A stretch of DNA of 64,000 nucleotides from Hallerella sp963660435 (GCA_963660435.1 CAVKYI010000008.1:1-64000); one strand, 5' to 3'; positions 25,311-34,532 are shown, numbered from the stretch's first letter. A program made the numbers and translations. The notes: generated by a model from the sequence alone, not told the origin.

Positions 25311-27005
25311 TTATTTCGCCTTTTCGGAATCGCGTTTCTGTTGTTCCTGCTTGTCCTTTTCGCGAATCGCGACGCGACGGATCTTTCCGCTGATAGTCTT
25401 CGGAAGTTCCAGGACAAAGTCGATGATGCGCGGGCTTTTATAGGAAGCGGCAACCTTCTTCGTGAACAGCTGGATGTCTTTCGCGAGTTCCTTGGAAGCC
25501 TCGTAGCCTTTCTGCAAGACGATCGTCGCCTTGATGGCCTGTCCGCGCGACGGATCCTCTACGCCGGTGACCGCGCATTCGAGAACCGCCGGGTGCTTTA
25601 GCAGAACCTCTTCCACTTCGAACGGGCTTATCCGATACCCGGAACTTTTAATCAAGTCGTCCGTCCGTCCGATAAACCAGCAGTAGCCGTCCTTGTCCTT
25701 CCAGGCCGTATCGCCCGTGTGATAGACTCCGCCCTCGAAGACCTTTTGCGTGCGCTCTTCGTCGCGGTAGTATCCGCCGAACATGCCGAATGGCTTGCCG
25801 CCATCGATGCGGATGATGATTTCGCCGACTTCTTCCGGGTCGCAGGTAGAACCGTCCGGTCGCACGATGTCTATCCGGTAGCCGGGAGAAGGCTTTCCCA
25901 TGGAACCGGGACGCGGTTCCATCCACGGAAAGTTTCCCTCGGTGAGCGTGAGCTCCGTCTGGCCATAGCCTTCGTGCAGTCGGTGTCCGGTCTTTTCGAG
26001 CCAGCGGTTGTAGATATCGACGTTCAATGCTTCGCCCGCCGTGACGCAATACTTCAGGTTCGAAAGATCATACTTGGAAAGATCGTGCTGCAAGAGGTAG
26101 CGGTAAACCGTCGGAGGCGCGCAGAACGTGGTGACCTTGAACTCCGCCATCTTTTCGAGAAGCTTTCCCGGGATGAACGTGTTCATGTCGTAGCTGAAAA
26201 CCGCGGAGCCCGCGATCCACTGTCCGTAGATTTTTCCCCACAGAGCCTTGGCCCAGCCGGTTTCCGCCACGGTCAGATGGATTCCGCCGTCGATGACGTT
26301 CTGCCAATACTTCGCCGTCACGATATGGCCCAGCGGATAGGTGAACGTATGCGCGACCATCTTCGGATTGCTCGAAGTTCCGCTCGTAAAGTAGATGACC
26401 ATGATGTCATCGTTCGTCGTCGCGGCTTCGCCTTCCCTCCGCGGAAATTTCGGCGAGCAGATTTCGTAGTCGTCATAGAAGGAGGTCCATCCCTGGCGCG
26501 GCTGCCCGATAGTCACGAGCTTTTCGACCGACGGGGACTTGGCGCGGGCCGTTTCGATTTCCTTCTGGAGCGCCGGGTCGTCGTAAGTCACGACCATCTT
26601 GATGTCCGCAGCATGGAAGCGGTATTCCAGATCCTCGGCGGTGAGCATGTTCGTCGCCGGGACGGCAATCGCCCCGATGCGGTGCAGAGCAAGGAGGAAG
26701 AACCAGAACTCGTAGCGGCGACGGAGCATCAGCTGGACACGGTCGCCCTTCTGGATGCCCTGTTCCACGAGGAAGTTCGCCGTGCGGTTCGAAGCGACGG
26801 CAATGTCCTTGAACGTAAACGTGTGCCGTTCGTCGTTGTCGTCACACCAGGCGAGAGCGATTCTTTTCGGATCGTTCTGCGCGTAGTCATCAACGACATC
26901 GTAGGCGAAGTTGAAGTTGTCGGGGATGTGAATCTTGAAGTTATCGTATAGATCTTCGTAGGAATCGTAATCCACCCGATCGATGAATTTTTGAAGCAGA
27001 GACAT
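25311..27005 (-). CDS. Acyl-CoA synthetase (AMP-binding, ACSM/medium-chain type)
   Basis: A 564-residue adenylate-forming ligase that activates a carboxylic acid to acyl-CoA. Motifs: YFTSGTSSNPKMV (P-loop A3), GYGQTELTLTEG (A5), YHTGDTAWKDKDGYCWFIGR (A7/A8) and PKTISGKIRR (A10 lysine). Overall pattern is closer to butyrate/medium-chain ligases than to acetyl-CoA synthetase. In this operon it may load volatile fatty acids as primers for lipid synthesis; that role is inference. Confidence 0.85.
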   Translation of the reverse strand: MSLLQKFIDRVDYDSYEDLYDNFKIHIPDNFNFAYDVVDDYAQNDPKRIALAWCDDNDERHTFTFKDIAVASNRTANFLVEQGIQKGDRVQLMLRRRYEFWFFLLALHRIGAIAVPATNMLTAEDLEYRFHAADIKMVVTYDDPALQKEIETARAKSPSVEKLVTIGQPRQGWTSFYDDYEICSPKFPRREGEAATTNDDIMVIYFTSGTSSNPKMVAHTFTYPLGHIVTAKYWQNVIDGGIHLTVAETGWAKALWGKIYGQWIAGSAVFSYDMNTFIPGKLLEKMAEFKVTTFCAPPTVYRYLLQHDLSKYDLSNLKYCVTAGEALNVDIYNRWLEKTGHRLHEGYGQTELTLTEGNFPWMEPRPGSMGKPSPGYRIDIVRPDGSTCDPEEVGEIIIRIDGGKPFGMFGGYYRDEERTQKVFEGGVYHTGDTAWKDKDGYCWFIGRTDDLIKSSGYRISPFEVEEVLLKHPAVLECAVTGVEDPSRGQAIKATIVLQKGYEASKELAKDIQLFTKKVAASYKSPRIIDFVLELPKTISGKIRRVAIREKDKQEQQKRDSEKAK

Positions 27006-27032
27006 AAAGGACCTCTATCGATTTCCGCGAAA

Positions 27033-27857
27033 CTACAGGTCGCGGTAGAAAATTTTTTCCCGTTTGGAGAGCGCGTAACGGACAAGGTTCAGAATGCGGG
27101 TTTCCCCGATCGTGGTGAAGTCCGCGCAGTGAATCGTAAGGCGCGGAGTTCCAAGCGGCGCCTGGATAGTGAGGCAAGCCGAGGTCTGCGCGACGCCGAG
27201 AGAAATTTCCGGGAGCCCGGCAAAGCTGATGCCGAACGAGAGAAACTTTTCCACGTCGTCCTTCTTGTCCGGTTCGGGTTCCATCTCGTTTTCGTCGAGC
27301 GAAACCACCAGGTCGTGCTTCTTGAAGATGGACGTCCTGTCCTCGTACGTGTTGAACTTCGCAAGGACCTGCTCCTTCAGGAAGTTGTTGTCATACCAGG
27401 CCGGCGGAACGAATCCGACGGGAAGCGCATCCTGCCCGAGACCGCGCCACAGGGCAATCGAGCGGTCGAGAAGAGCCTGGGATTCCTGTTCGGAGAGGCC
27501 CGCAAATTCCGCGACGTTTCCCGAAAGCATCAGGGCGCTCTTGCCAAAGACCGAACGTTCCTTGCCGAGGTTCGCAAAGTGGCGCGCTCCGTGGAGAAGA
27601 AGTTCGTGACCGTCCGACTTGAGTTTTTCTATCGAATCGCAGAACCGTTCGCGCTCGTCTTCGGGAACCGCCCCGACCGAGGGAACGACCGCAACGGAAA
27701 CGGGAGAAGCCGTCACCGAAGAAATCTTGTCTATCTGGACCAGCGCCTTTTCGAAATTCTTGATGTTGAAATCATGATAGCAGAGGATGAATCTCTTGCC
27801 TTTGAAATTTTCCGCTTCGGCGGCGGAAATGTCGGCGATGTCCTTGTTGAGTTCCAT
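27033..27857 (-). CDS. DUF2334-type polysaccharide deacetylase-like protein
   Basis: A 274-residue protein with ILCYHDFNIKNFE near the N-terminus, HELLLHGARHF (HxxxH-type metal site) and GFVPPAWY, as in DUF2334 members of the carbohydrate esterase 4-like superfamily. There is no signal peptide, so it would act in the cytoplasm, possibly on an activated sugar or lipid-linked substrate. It is embedded in a fatty-acid operon, 27 bases before the acyl-CoA synthetase, which hints at glycolipid synthesis. Confidence 0.7.
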   Translation of the reverse strand: MELNKDIADISAAEAENFKGKRFILCYHDFNIKNFEKALVQIDKISSVTASPVSVAVVPSVGAVPEDERERFCDSIEKLKSDGHELLLHGARHFANLGKERSVFGKSALMLSGNVAEFAGLSEQESQALLDRSIALWRGLGQDALPVGFVPPAWYDNNFLKEQVLAKFNTYEDRTSIFKKHDLVVSLDENEMEPEPDKKDDVEKFLSFGISFAGLPEISLGVAQTSACLTIQAPLGTPRLTIHCADFTTIGETRILNLVRYALSKREKIFYRDL

Positions 27858-27911
27858 TCAAAATTCTCCTATGTTTTGACTTAAAATAGAAAAAGCCGCG
27901 GCGATTTGCCG

Positions 27912-28676
27912 TCAAAATAAAAGCTCGCTCACAAAAGCCACTTCGTCGTTTTTCTTTCCGACGACGATATGCCGATTTTCGCCCGTTTTCGCCAAAAACA
28001 TTTCGACGTTATCGCCGAGCAGCAGCTCCTTGGAATAATTTATGCGGAATTCAATTAGCGAGCGACGAACAAGTTCCGCGGGCAAGGCGTTCACGATAAA
28101 GGCGCCGTAAAAGGCGTTGTCCGTATGATTGTTCCCGTCGAGATGCGAGGGCATTATCTTCTGTTCCCCGACTTTTTCGAGCGTATCCGGGACAAGGATC
28201 TTCCCGCAGGAAAAGCCTTCCGAGTCAAACGGCTCCGTGTTCAGTTTCCGAAACGGGAGAATCGCCTTGACCGGGAGAATTTTCCGGGTATTGAAATCGG
28301 TCAGAAGCCACTTGGAAAGCCCCGAGACCAGAATCTCGCCGCTCTCGCTCCTAATCTTGTAATCGCGTACGAACTGCCACGATTCGGGTTTCCACTCGGT
28401 CGTCACCCATTCGACGCGTTCGTTGATCTTCGGCATCCGATGAAAGCGAAAGACCGACCGCGCAAGGAGTCGCGCGAAGCCATGCTCCACGAGAAAGGGC
28501 ATCGACGTTCCGCGGTGGAAAATGTCTTCCGAAGAGAGGTCAGTTGTCTTGCGCAGAAAATCGAACAGGGTGAGCTTTCCGTCCGGGCCGCATTCCGTGT
28601 AGGCCACGCGGCTTTCGACATGAAAGGTAAAACCGTCGTCATCGTAGCGACGGGAAAATGTTTCGCAATAGGGCAT
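27912..28676 (-). CDS. Acyl-ACP thioesterase (FatA/FatB family)
   Basis: A 254-residue double hot-dog thioesterase that releases fatty acids from acyl-ACP. The N-terminal hot dog has YTECGPDGKLTLFDFLR and the second has HLDGNNHTDNAFYGAF, whose Asp, Asn and His match the catalytic site of bacterial and plant acyl-ACP thioesterases. It is the first gene of the lipid operon and probably sets the chain length of its product. Confidence 0.85.
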   Translation of the reverse strand: MPYCETFSRRYDDDGFTFHVESRVAYTECGPDGKLTLFDFLRKTTDLSSEDIFHRGTSMPFLVEHGFARLLARSVFRFHRMPKINERVEWVTTEWKPESWQFVRDYKIRSESGEILVSGLSKWLLTDFNTRKILPVKAILPFRKLNTEPFDSEGFSCGKILVPDTLEKVGEQKIMPSHLDGNNHTDNAFYGAFIVNALPAELVRRSLIEFRINYSKELLLGDNVEMFLAKTGENRHIVVGKKNDEVAFVSELLF

Positions 28677-28746
28677 AGCGAGAAATCTAGAAAATCCGAA
28701 TTTTCATAATGGAGACTTTAAAAAGACGATTTTTTTTCAAAACCCC

Positions 28747-28774
28747 TTGACGGAGCTTTTTTTTTGCTTATATT
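28747..28774 (+). promoter_or_regulatory. Orphan promoter facing the vapC 3' end
   Basis: TTGACG at 28747 and TATATT at 28769 are 16 bases apart on the plus strand. The next genes in that direction are all on the minus strand, so any transcript would be antisense to vapC or would serve a lost gene. Confidence 0.45.
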
Positions 28775-28812
28775 TAAAAGGTCGTCCATTTGGATGGCGG
28801 AAAATAAAATGC

Positions 28813-29241
28813 TCAGGCTTCGAACCAATTCTCTATTTTTAGCGAAGTGATTTTTGCGATAGGTTCGAAATCTTTTGTATTCCGCGTTACAAGAATTAAA
28901 TCATTCGCCAAGGCAGTTGCCGCAATCTGAGAGTCGCATATCGGTCTTGGCAGCCCAGCCCTGTTGCATTTGGCAACCACTTCGGCATAATACGCAGCTG
29001 CTATCGCGTCATACGGAATGACATCAAATTTCCGCTTTACGATTTCGACATAATCTTTCAATCTATTCTTTCGAGACCCGCCGGGCAGGAGTTCAACGCC
29101 GAAGAGGGCCTCTTGTAAAGTTATTGCCGAAATTGCACATAAAGGCTCGAATCTTTGTATGTTTGTCAAAACGTTGGCGTTTGGCAGAGGCTTGGAAAGC
29201 TCGGAAATAAGATTGGAATCCAACAAGAATCTCTTATCCAT
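28813..29241 (-). CDS. VapC-type PIN-domain toxin
   Basis: A 142-residue PIN-domain ribonuclease. The acidic site is visible as LLDSNLISEL near the start, an AITLQEALFG glutamate, and RPICDSQIAATALAND/LVTRNTKDF near the end. The start MDKRFLLDSN overlaps the antitoxin gene by eight bases. Family members cleave tRNA or rRNA when their antitoxin is degraded. Confidence 0.85.
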   Translation of the reverse strand: MDKRFLLDSNLISELSKPLPNANVLTNIQRFEPLCAISAITLQEALFGVELLPGGSRKNRLKDYVEIVKRKFDVIPYDAIAAAYYAEVVAKCNRAGLPRPICDSQIAATALANDLILVTRNTKDFEPIAKITSLKIENWFEA

Positions 29242-29515
29242 CTTGCTCCCAAGTGTTGGCCCTATTTGCATCGGGATATTCTACGATGCGCCCGGCATCG
29301 AGATCTTTGGAAAAATCGTCATCGGGCGAACATCCTTGGCGCCAGCTTTTGAGCGCATCGAGAAACGACTCTTTACGACCGAGAGCCTCGTTCATTGCGC
29401 ACTCAATCTTTCCAAATTCCTTTTTCAATTTCAGATAGAGAACAAACTTTTCTACCAGCGAGATATCCTCGCTGGGCAGGTCTCGAATTTCCTTATTCAA
29501 AACATCCGTAGTCAT
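29234..29515 (-). CDS. Antitoxin partner of the PIN toxin
   Basis: A 93-residue acidic protein directly upstream of and overlapping the PIN-toxin gene, as in VapBC modules. The N-terminal half (LPSEDISLVEKFVLYLKLKKE) is helical; I see no clear AbrB or ribbon-helix-helix motif. The C-terminal part (WRQGCSPDDDFSKDLDAGR) resembles toxin-binding tails. Its upstream region is interrupted 50 bases away by a MITE-like element. Confidence 0.7.
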   Translation of the reverse strand: MTTDVLNKEIRDLPSEDISLVEKFVLYLKLKKEFGKIECAMNEALGRKESFLDALKSWRQGCSPDDDFSKDLDAGRIVEYPDANRANTWEQDG

Positions 29516-29564
29516 GACTTTGTCCTCTTTTTCAATAATTTATCTTTTTTGAAGAAAAAAACAA

Positions 29565-29687
29565 GGTCACCTCTAAAAATTGCTTTGGTTAAGAAAATTT
29601 GAATGAGACCAAGCGATGGCAGGAATAAACGAGCCAGCGCGAAGCGTCGCAACCAAATTTTTGAAAATTGAATTTTTAGAGGTGATC
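29565..29687. mobile_element. MITE-like element, copy 3 (123 bp)
   Basis: Left terminus GGTCACCTCTAAAAATT; right terminus AATTTTTAGAGGTGATC, one base off perfect inversion. The centre has CAAGCGATGGCAGGAATAAA and then the GCGCGAAGCGTCGC core shared with copies 2 and 4. It lies upstream of the toxin-antitoxin module. Confidence 0.85.
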
Positions 29688-29810
29688 ACTACTTATTTTC
29701 CCTATCTGGCGAACTTCACGGATACACATCCTCAACCGTTTCGGTTCGCACGAATTGTGGTAGAATCAAAGTTTACGATGACCGTGGCCATTATAAGTTC
29801 TCGAAGTAGC

Positions 29811-29849
29811 AAAAAAAGCGGGCTTTATGGGGCTTTGCTCCATAAGCCC
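29811..29849 (-). terminator. Terminator of the frameshifted lipoprotein operon
   Basis: GGGCTTATGGAGC-AAA-GCCCCATAAAGCCC forms a long stem with small imperfections. On the minus strand it is followed by GCTTTTTTT. Confidence 0.8.
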
Positions 29850-29854
29850 TATTT

Positions 29855-29888
29855 TAAGACCAGCCGAGACACCGCTTTCCGTTTCGCC
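29855..29888 (-). pseudogene. Short remnant of a PorV/PorQ-like gene
   Basis: These 34 bases match 32052-32085 in the PorV-like gene with two mismatches. Read on the minus strand they still encode GETESGVSAGL in the same frame as that gene. Neither side continues the match. It appears to be a leftover from recombination or from a decayed paralogue. Confidence 0.5.
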
Positions 29889-29930
29889 GCGGCAGGCTCA
29901 TATACCTCTTGGAATTTAAAAACTTTCTGT

Positions 29931-31146
29931 CTAATAATCCTTTTCGTTTGCGATTGCGGAATCCAGCTTGTCCAACGGGAACTTGAGAAGTTTTTTCCAG
30001 TTTGCCACATAGAGAGTGTCTCCGATGACATCCATGGAATAGGTCGTCCCACCCGCAAAAAGGCAATGAGACAATCCCGCACACCAGCTCCCGACTTTCC
30101 GCCAACCCTTGTGGATGTTGCCGTAAGGCTCCCCGTAATCCCCCATATAGACATACGGGATTCCATCTCCACCAGCCACGAAAAGATGCGTCCCATCAGA
30201 AACCAAACATTTTGCCGGATAGGGAACATTACTGATAAGCCTATAGTTATAGCCCGTCGTGTCCCCGTCTAGACGGATACTGTCTATCGAAGTCCACTTC
30301 TCTGCAGAATCATCCAGGTTGTAGACCCGGTCCGAAACAAGCGCATACAGTTTTCCTTTATGAGCAACAAGATCGCTTACAGCCTGCGTGGACCACGACT
30401 GCGGTTCCGGAAATTTTGGAAGTTGCTTCCATCGGCCAGTCTGAGCGTTCCAAGACCAAACTCCATAAGTTGTTGCAGAATAAAAATTATTCTTTAGCGA
30501 TACACCTTTATGAAATTGAGCTTTTATGTAATCGTCAAAATCTTTTGGAGTCGTATCAATCCATCCCGACTCACTGAGAAAGAGCAAAAAAACGCGAATA
30601 CTGTCATAGACTTGAGCACTTTTGTCGTGATATCCACTCATGCTAACAAAAAGATTTCCATCTAGATTCGAAATTCCAAAAATATTATATCCTTCATTCC
30701 CTTTTAATTTATAAGGTTCTAGATTTACCCATTCACCACTAATTTGGTACCTCCACAGTTCACCAGAAACATATGTTCCTACAAAAATCCCAGTTGAATC
30801 CGCATACAATGATTTTATGTTTGCTTTTGTCGGCGGTTTAATCGTGTCCCAGCTGTCGGGACCGATTTTTGAGATAAAAAGCCGTGGCGTATAGGTAGAA
30901 TTACCAAATAATGCATCGCTGCTATCAACCGGACCGGTCCATGCATCTTCAAGCACGATCCAGTCCCCGGAATGCGCGATTTTTTGCAAACCTCCGCCAC
31001 GTGAAAAATCGATGACCGGCGTAAAGCCGCCCTCAAGCCATCCGAAAGGCGCACTGTCTTCCTGAACATCGGGGGGAAGATGTCGAACTCTCCGAACAGG
31101 CAAAAAGCACAAGCAAAAAAATGGACAGGAAACAAGATCTAAACAT
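29931..31146 (-). pseudogene. Lipoprotein with a frameshift in a G6 tract
   Basis: The coding frame 29931-31112 gives about 390 residues of a beta-propeller-like protein (repeated GxLYALVSDRVYNLDD, GTHLFVAGGDGIPYVYMGD and similar) but has no export signal in frame. An ATG at 31146 with AGGTGAGA upstream opens MFRSCFLSIFLLVLFACS, a clear lipoprotein signal, in a frame displaced by one base. Removing one base from the six-G run at 31071-31076 joins the two as ...SSTSSPDVQEDSAPFG. It starts three bases after the upstream gene. It may be phase-variable, a recent mutation, or a sequencing error. Confidence 0.75.
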
Positions 31147-31148
31147 TC

Positions 31149-31850
31149 TCACCTGGATCCTCCTTGCGCATATTCCACTAAAAGATTTGGTCCGTTATAA
31201 GATTTGCATTCCGCGACTGAAGGAATTTTTCCGAAAATCACGTTTCCTTCTGAATCGACCAAGGCGATTCCACATACGGTTTTATCGAACACGCTCGAAA
31301 CTTTCTGCCGAACCCAAGCTTCTTTTAGCGAATCCTGGTTAAACCTTGCGTAGTTTTCAAAACGAAAATCCGAAGTTGAGTCAAAAAATACACCTTTTTC
31401 ACTGAGATAGTTTAGCGGCTTTTCCCGCCAGCCATGGGCATGCGCCTTGAATTCGTCCCGTTTCGAATCACTTAGAGATATATCGTTTTCCAGTAGCTTG
31501 CGGTCGCTGACCAGATATGATTCGCCCTTGTATTGTAGCTTGTTCTTGCAGGTTACATTGTATGTCACCCGCACCACGCTAAACAACGCATAAAAATGGT
31601 CGCTGTAAAAATGAGGCGCATGGCCATAATAATATTTCACCCTTTCTTCGAGCTTTACGATGGAAAAATCCTTAACCTCGCCACACACGCCATACGGAAG
31701 ATAGGTTTCGTCATAAGGTTCCGACCATCGTGCCGCCTCCGCACCGTTTTTCGGGCTGTTTACGAATTCCGCCCGGGCCTCGTCAAAATCCTTTTCCGCA
31801 AACGAAAATACGGAAAAGACAAGGACAAACCATAGTATTTGCTTGGACAT
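31149..31850 (-). CDS. Exported protein of unknown function
   Basis: A 233-residue protein with a signal peptide (ILWFVLVFSVFSFA). The mature part is rich in Tyr, Asp and Glu and has four cysteines (GVCGE, VTCKN, KTVCGI, AECKS), suggesting disulfides. It is upstream of, and probably co-transcribed with, the frameshifted lipoprotein. I recognise no family. Confidence 0.65.
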   Translation of the reverse strand: MSKQILWFVLVFSVFSFAEKDFDEARAEFVNSPKNGAEAARWSEPYDETYLPYGVCGEVKDFSIVKLEERVKYYYGHAPHFYSDHFYALFSVVRVTYNVTCKNKLQYKGESYLVSDRKLLENDISLSDSKRDEFKAHAHGWREKPLNYLSEKGVFFDSTSDFRFENYARFNQDSLKEAWVRQKVSSVFDKTVCGIALVDSEGNVIFGKIPSVAECKSYNGPNLLVEYAQGGSR

Positions 31851-31962
31851 TCCTCATACCTCATCAGAAAATGTACTAGAAAGATAATTTTTTTTTGTTT
31901 TACAAAACCACAAAACAGGCTTTTGAAAAAAGGAAAAAAGCGATGTCGCTCAAAAATTCCCC

Positions 31963-32877
31963 TTAAAACCCAACGCCCAGATGGAAGAGGTGGTTCCCGT
32001 CTAGCACGGGATTCGACGCGTAGGCGTAATCGAAGCGAATGCGACCAAAGACAAGCCCGAGACCTGCCGAGACACCGCTTTCCGTTTCTCCGCGATATGC
32101 ATACCCTACCCGAAAGGCAAGGGTCTTTTTATATAGAAGTTCGGAACCGAAGCGCCATTCCGCGTCGTAATCCGCCCGGCGATAGGCATCCGCATGGAGA
32201 GCCAGGTCGAAGATATCGAAAATGGGATGCGTCCCCGAAATTCCCGCCGAAAGCGCCATCGGCGCGGATTCTCTTTCCGACTCGTATTCGGAAACCCAGC
32301 CGAAATTCGTAACGGTCGCGCCGAACGTGACGAAGCGATTCAATTTAAAGCTCGCGCCTCCGTCCGCCAAAACCGCAATCGCCGTCGAATTGTCGATTGT
32401 CTGCGAAGCGAACCGCGCGGAAACCGCCCAGTTAAAGACCGAAGGCTTGCTGCCGATGCCAAGCTGGAGAGCCCAGGCCATCGCCCCGTAATCTTCCGTC
32501 TTGAAACCTTCCTCGTCGCGACCCTCGATATCCCCGTAACCCAGGTATTCCACCGCCGCGCTTGCGTTCAGATATTTAAAAGGCAATCCGAAATAGACGG
32601 ACGTGAGCTTCGCATCGATGCGGTTCGAAAACCGGACATGTTCAATGCCCGCCTGGGGAACATCCGACGAGGCGGTCGCCAAGGGATTTCGGGAAACTTC
32701 CGAAAAGCCGCTCGGCATGGAGACGCCCGCTCCGGCAAGAGCCGCCGAACGCGGAGAAGTCGAAAGCGATAAAAACTTCATCGTCGTCCCGCCCTGATCG
32801 ACATTCCAGAATCTGCCGCCGGCAAGGCATGTCGCGGCGCAGAGGAACGCAAGAAAGACGGATCGCTTGAAGTTCAT
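31963..32877 (-). CDS. PorV/PorQ-like outer-membrane barrel protein
   Basis: A 304-residue protein with a signal peptide ending near residue 20, followed by GGTTMKFLSLSTSPRSAALAGAGVSM, the characteristic start of PorV/PorQ barrels. The rest alternates as FadL-like strands and ends LFHLGVGF, an aromatic C-terminus typical of outer-membrane insertion. In Bacteroidetes, PorV and PorQ serve type IX secretion. Other type IX genes are not in the window, so the role here is inferred. Confidence 0.75.
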   Translation of the reverse strand: MNFKRSVFLAFLCAATCLAGGRFWNVDQGGTTMKFLSLSTSPRSAALAGAGVSMPSGFSEVSRNPLATASSDVPQAGIEHVRFSNRIDAKLTSVYFGLPFKYLNASAAVEYLGYGDIEGRDEEGFKTEDYGAMAWALQLGIGSKPSVFNWAVSARFASQTIDNSTAIAVLADGGASFKLNRFVTFGATVTNFGWVSEYESERESAPMALSAGISGTHPIFDIFDLALHADAYRRADYDAEWRFGSELLYKKTLAFRVGYAYRGETESGVSAGLGLVFGRIRFDYAYASNPVLDGNHLFHLGVGF

Positions 32878-32916
32878 GGAGTAAACATATAAAATTAAAA
32901 CGGACGATGCGGGAAT

Positions 32917-34377
32917 TTACGCGGTTTTCCATTCCCGCATCACGGCGAGAACCTTTTCCTTGAGTTCCTCGGCGCGAGCCGCAGAATCGCATTCCACGTA
33001 GCAGCGGAGTTCCGGAGCGTTTCCGCTCGGACGCAAATGGATGATGTCGCCACAGTCGAAGGTCATCCGGTAACCGTCCGTCATGTCGGTCGAGACGATT
33101 TTTCCGGAAAGCTTTCCGAAACAGGCTTCGCCCAGGTTTCTTTCGGCGATTTCGGCGACTTTTTCCCGACTTTTTTCCGTGGGAAATTCCTTGACACGGT
33201 CGCTCGCGGTAAAGCGTTTCGGCAAGGACCTGAACAAGTCTTCCACGCCGAGCTTCTGGCGTTTCGCGTCGAGGAGAACGGCTATCTGCGGGAGAAGCGC
33301 ATCGCGCGTCGGGAGTGCCTTCAGAATCTTTCCGCCGAGAGAAATGTCCGTTTCGAGCAGGAATCCGCCGTTCGCTTCATAGCCGGCAACCGTCTTTCCG
33401 TCGCCATCGAGTTCCTGCATCCCGGCGATGACGTAGGGACTTCCGATGCGCGTGCGGAGCGTCCGTTCGAAAAATCCGCACTTTTCGAGAGCCGTGTTGC
33501 AGCTTACCGGTGTCGCAATCCGTTCGATTCCGAGAGCCTTCGCCGCGAGAATCCCGAGAACGTCGCCGCGAATCCACTTGCCCGTCGCATCGGCAAGGAG
33601 CGGACGATCGCTGTCTCCGTCAGTGCTGACAATCGCGTCGAAGCCCTGTTTCGCCCATTCCGCGCCAAGCTTCACGTCTTCCGGACGGACCGCTTCCGTA
33701 TCGACCGGTACAAAGACTTCGGAACGTCCGAGCGGAACGACAAAGGCTCCGAGCCTCTTCAAGATATCCGTAACGATGTCGCGCCCGACAGCCGAATGCT
33801 GGTACACGCCGACAGTCAATCCGGACAGAGCGTTTTCTCCAAAAAAATCCAGATAGCGGTTTTTGTAGTTTTCGCGAGCCTCTATATTTTCGCTCGGCAA
33901 TTCGACAGGATTTTCGAGCATTCCGTCGTCGCCGAATTTCGAAGCGTCCAGTTCGAAACTCTCGGAGCGGATTCCGGCTTCGTCCCTTTTGGAAATTTCG
34001 CCTTTCGGATGATTGAACTTGATGCCGTTCCGGTCAGCGGGAATATGGCTTCCCGTCACCATGATGGTCGGAAGCGACTTCTCGATTCCGTAAAGAGCGA
34101 TCGCCGGGCTGGGAATCCGTCCGCCGTAAACCACGTTCCAGCCCATGTCATCTGCCGCCGTCGCAACGGCCCGTAGAATTCTTCCTGTACTCGGGCGCAA
34201 GTCGCCCGCGATCGCGACCGTCTTTTCGGAAGGAAAGCTTTTTTCGCAGTAGGCAAGGAATGCATGCGTATAACTGTAGCAGACCAAATCGGTCATCTGG
34301 GAAACAAGTCCACGGGCTCCGCTCGTTCCAAAGCCGACCCCGCTCGAAGACATCATGTCGTTTACGGAAATTTTCAT
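32917..34377 (-). CDS. Phosphomannomutase/phosphoglucomutase
   Basis: A 486-residue alpha-D-phosphohexomutase. The phosphoserine loop is VTGSHIPADRNGIKF, the metal loop is STDGDSDRP, the sugar loop is GYEANGGFLLETD, and the phosphate-binding C-domain has LRPSGNAPELR. It interconverts hexose 1- and 6-phosphates for polysaccharide or nucleotide-sugar synthesis. Whether mannose, glucose or glucosamine is preferred cannot be read from sequence. TGSHIP replaces the more usual TASHNP. Confidence 0.88.
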   Translation of the reverse strand: MKISVNDMMSSSGVGFGTSGARGLVSQMTDLVCYSYTHAFLAYCEKSFPSEKTVAIAGDLRPSTGRILRAVATAADDMGWNVVYGGRIPSPAIALYGIEKSLPTIMVTGSHIPADRNGIKFNHPKGEISKRDEAGIRSESFELDASKFGDDGMLENPVELPSENIEARENYKNRYLDFFGENALSGLTVGVYQHSAVGRDIVTDILKRLGAFVVPLGRSEVFVPVDTEAVRPEDVKLGAEWAKQGFDAIVSTDGDSDRPLLADATGKWIRGDVLGILAAKALGIERIATPVSCNTALEKCGFFERTLRTRIGSPYVIAGMQELDGDGKTVAGYEANGGFLLETDISLGGKILKALPTRDALLPQIAVLLDAKRQKLGVEDLFRSLPKRFTASDRVKEFPTEKSREKVAEIAERNLGEACFGKLSGKIVSTDMTDGYRMTFDCGDIIHLRPSGNAPELRCYVECDSAARAEELKEKVLAVMREWKTA

Positions 34378-34532
34378 ACCGTCAAATATAGCTTGTCCAG
34401 AGCTAGGTCTGGAGTGCTTAGGGTCGCAGAGCGGGCCATTACTTTCTGCCGAAAGGCTTTCGACGTTTCACGTCTAGGCTTTTTCGTCAAGCGACCCGTT
34501 TCCGCCTCTCAGCGGATGGGGCGCCTACCGAT

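Noticed and set aside
29616..30272. Plus-strand frame encoding NEPARSVATKFLKIEFLEV from the MITE-like element
   Set aside because: The shared peptide with the frame at 7104 comes only from the element's DNA repeat, and the rest is antisense to the lipoprotein gene.
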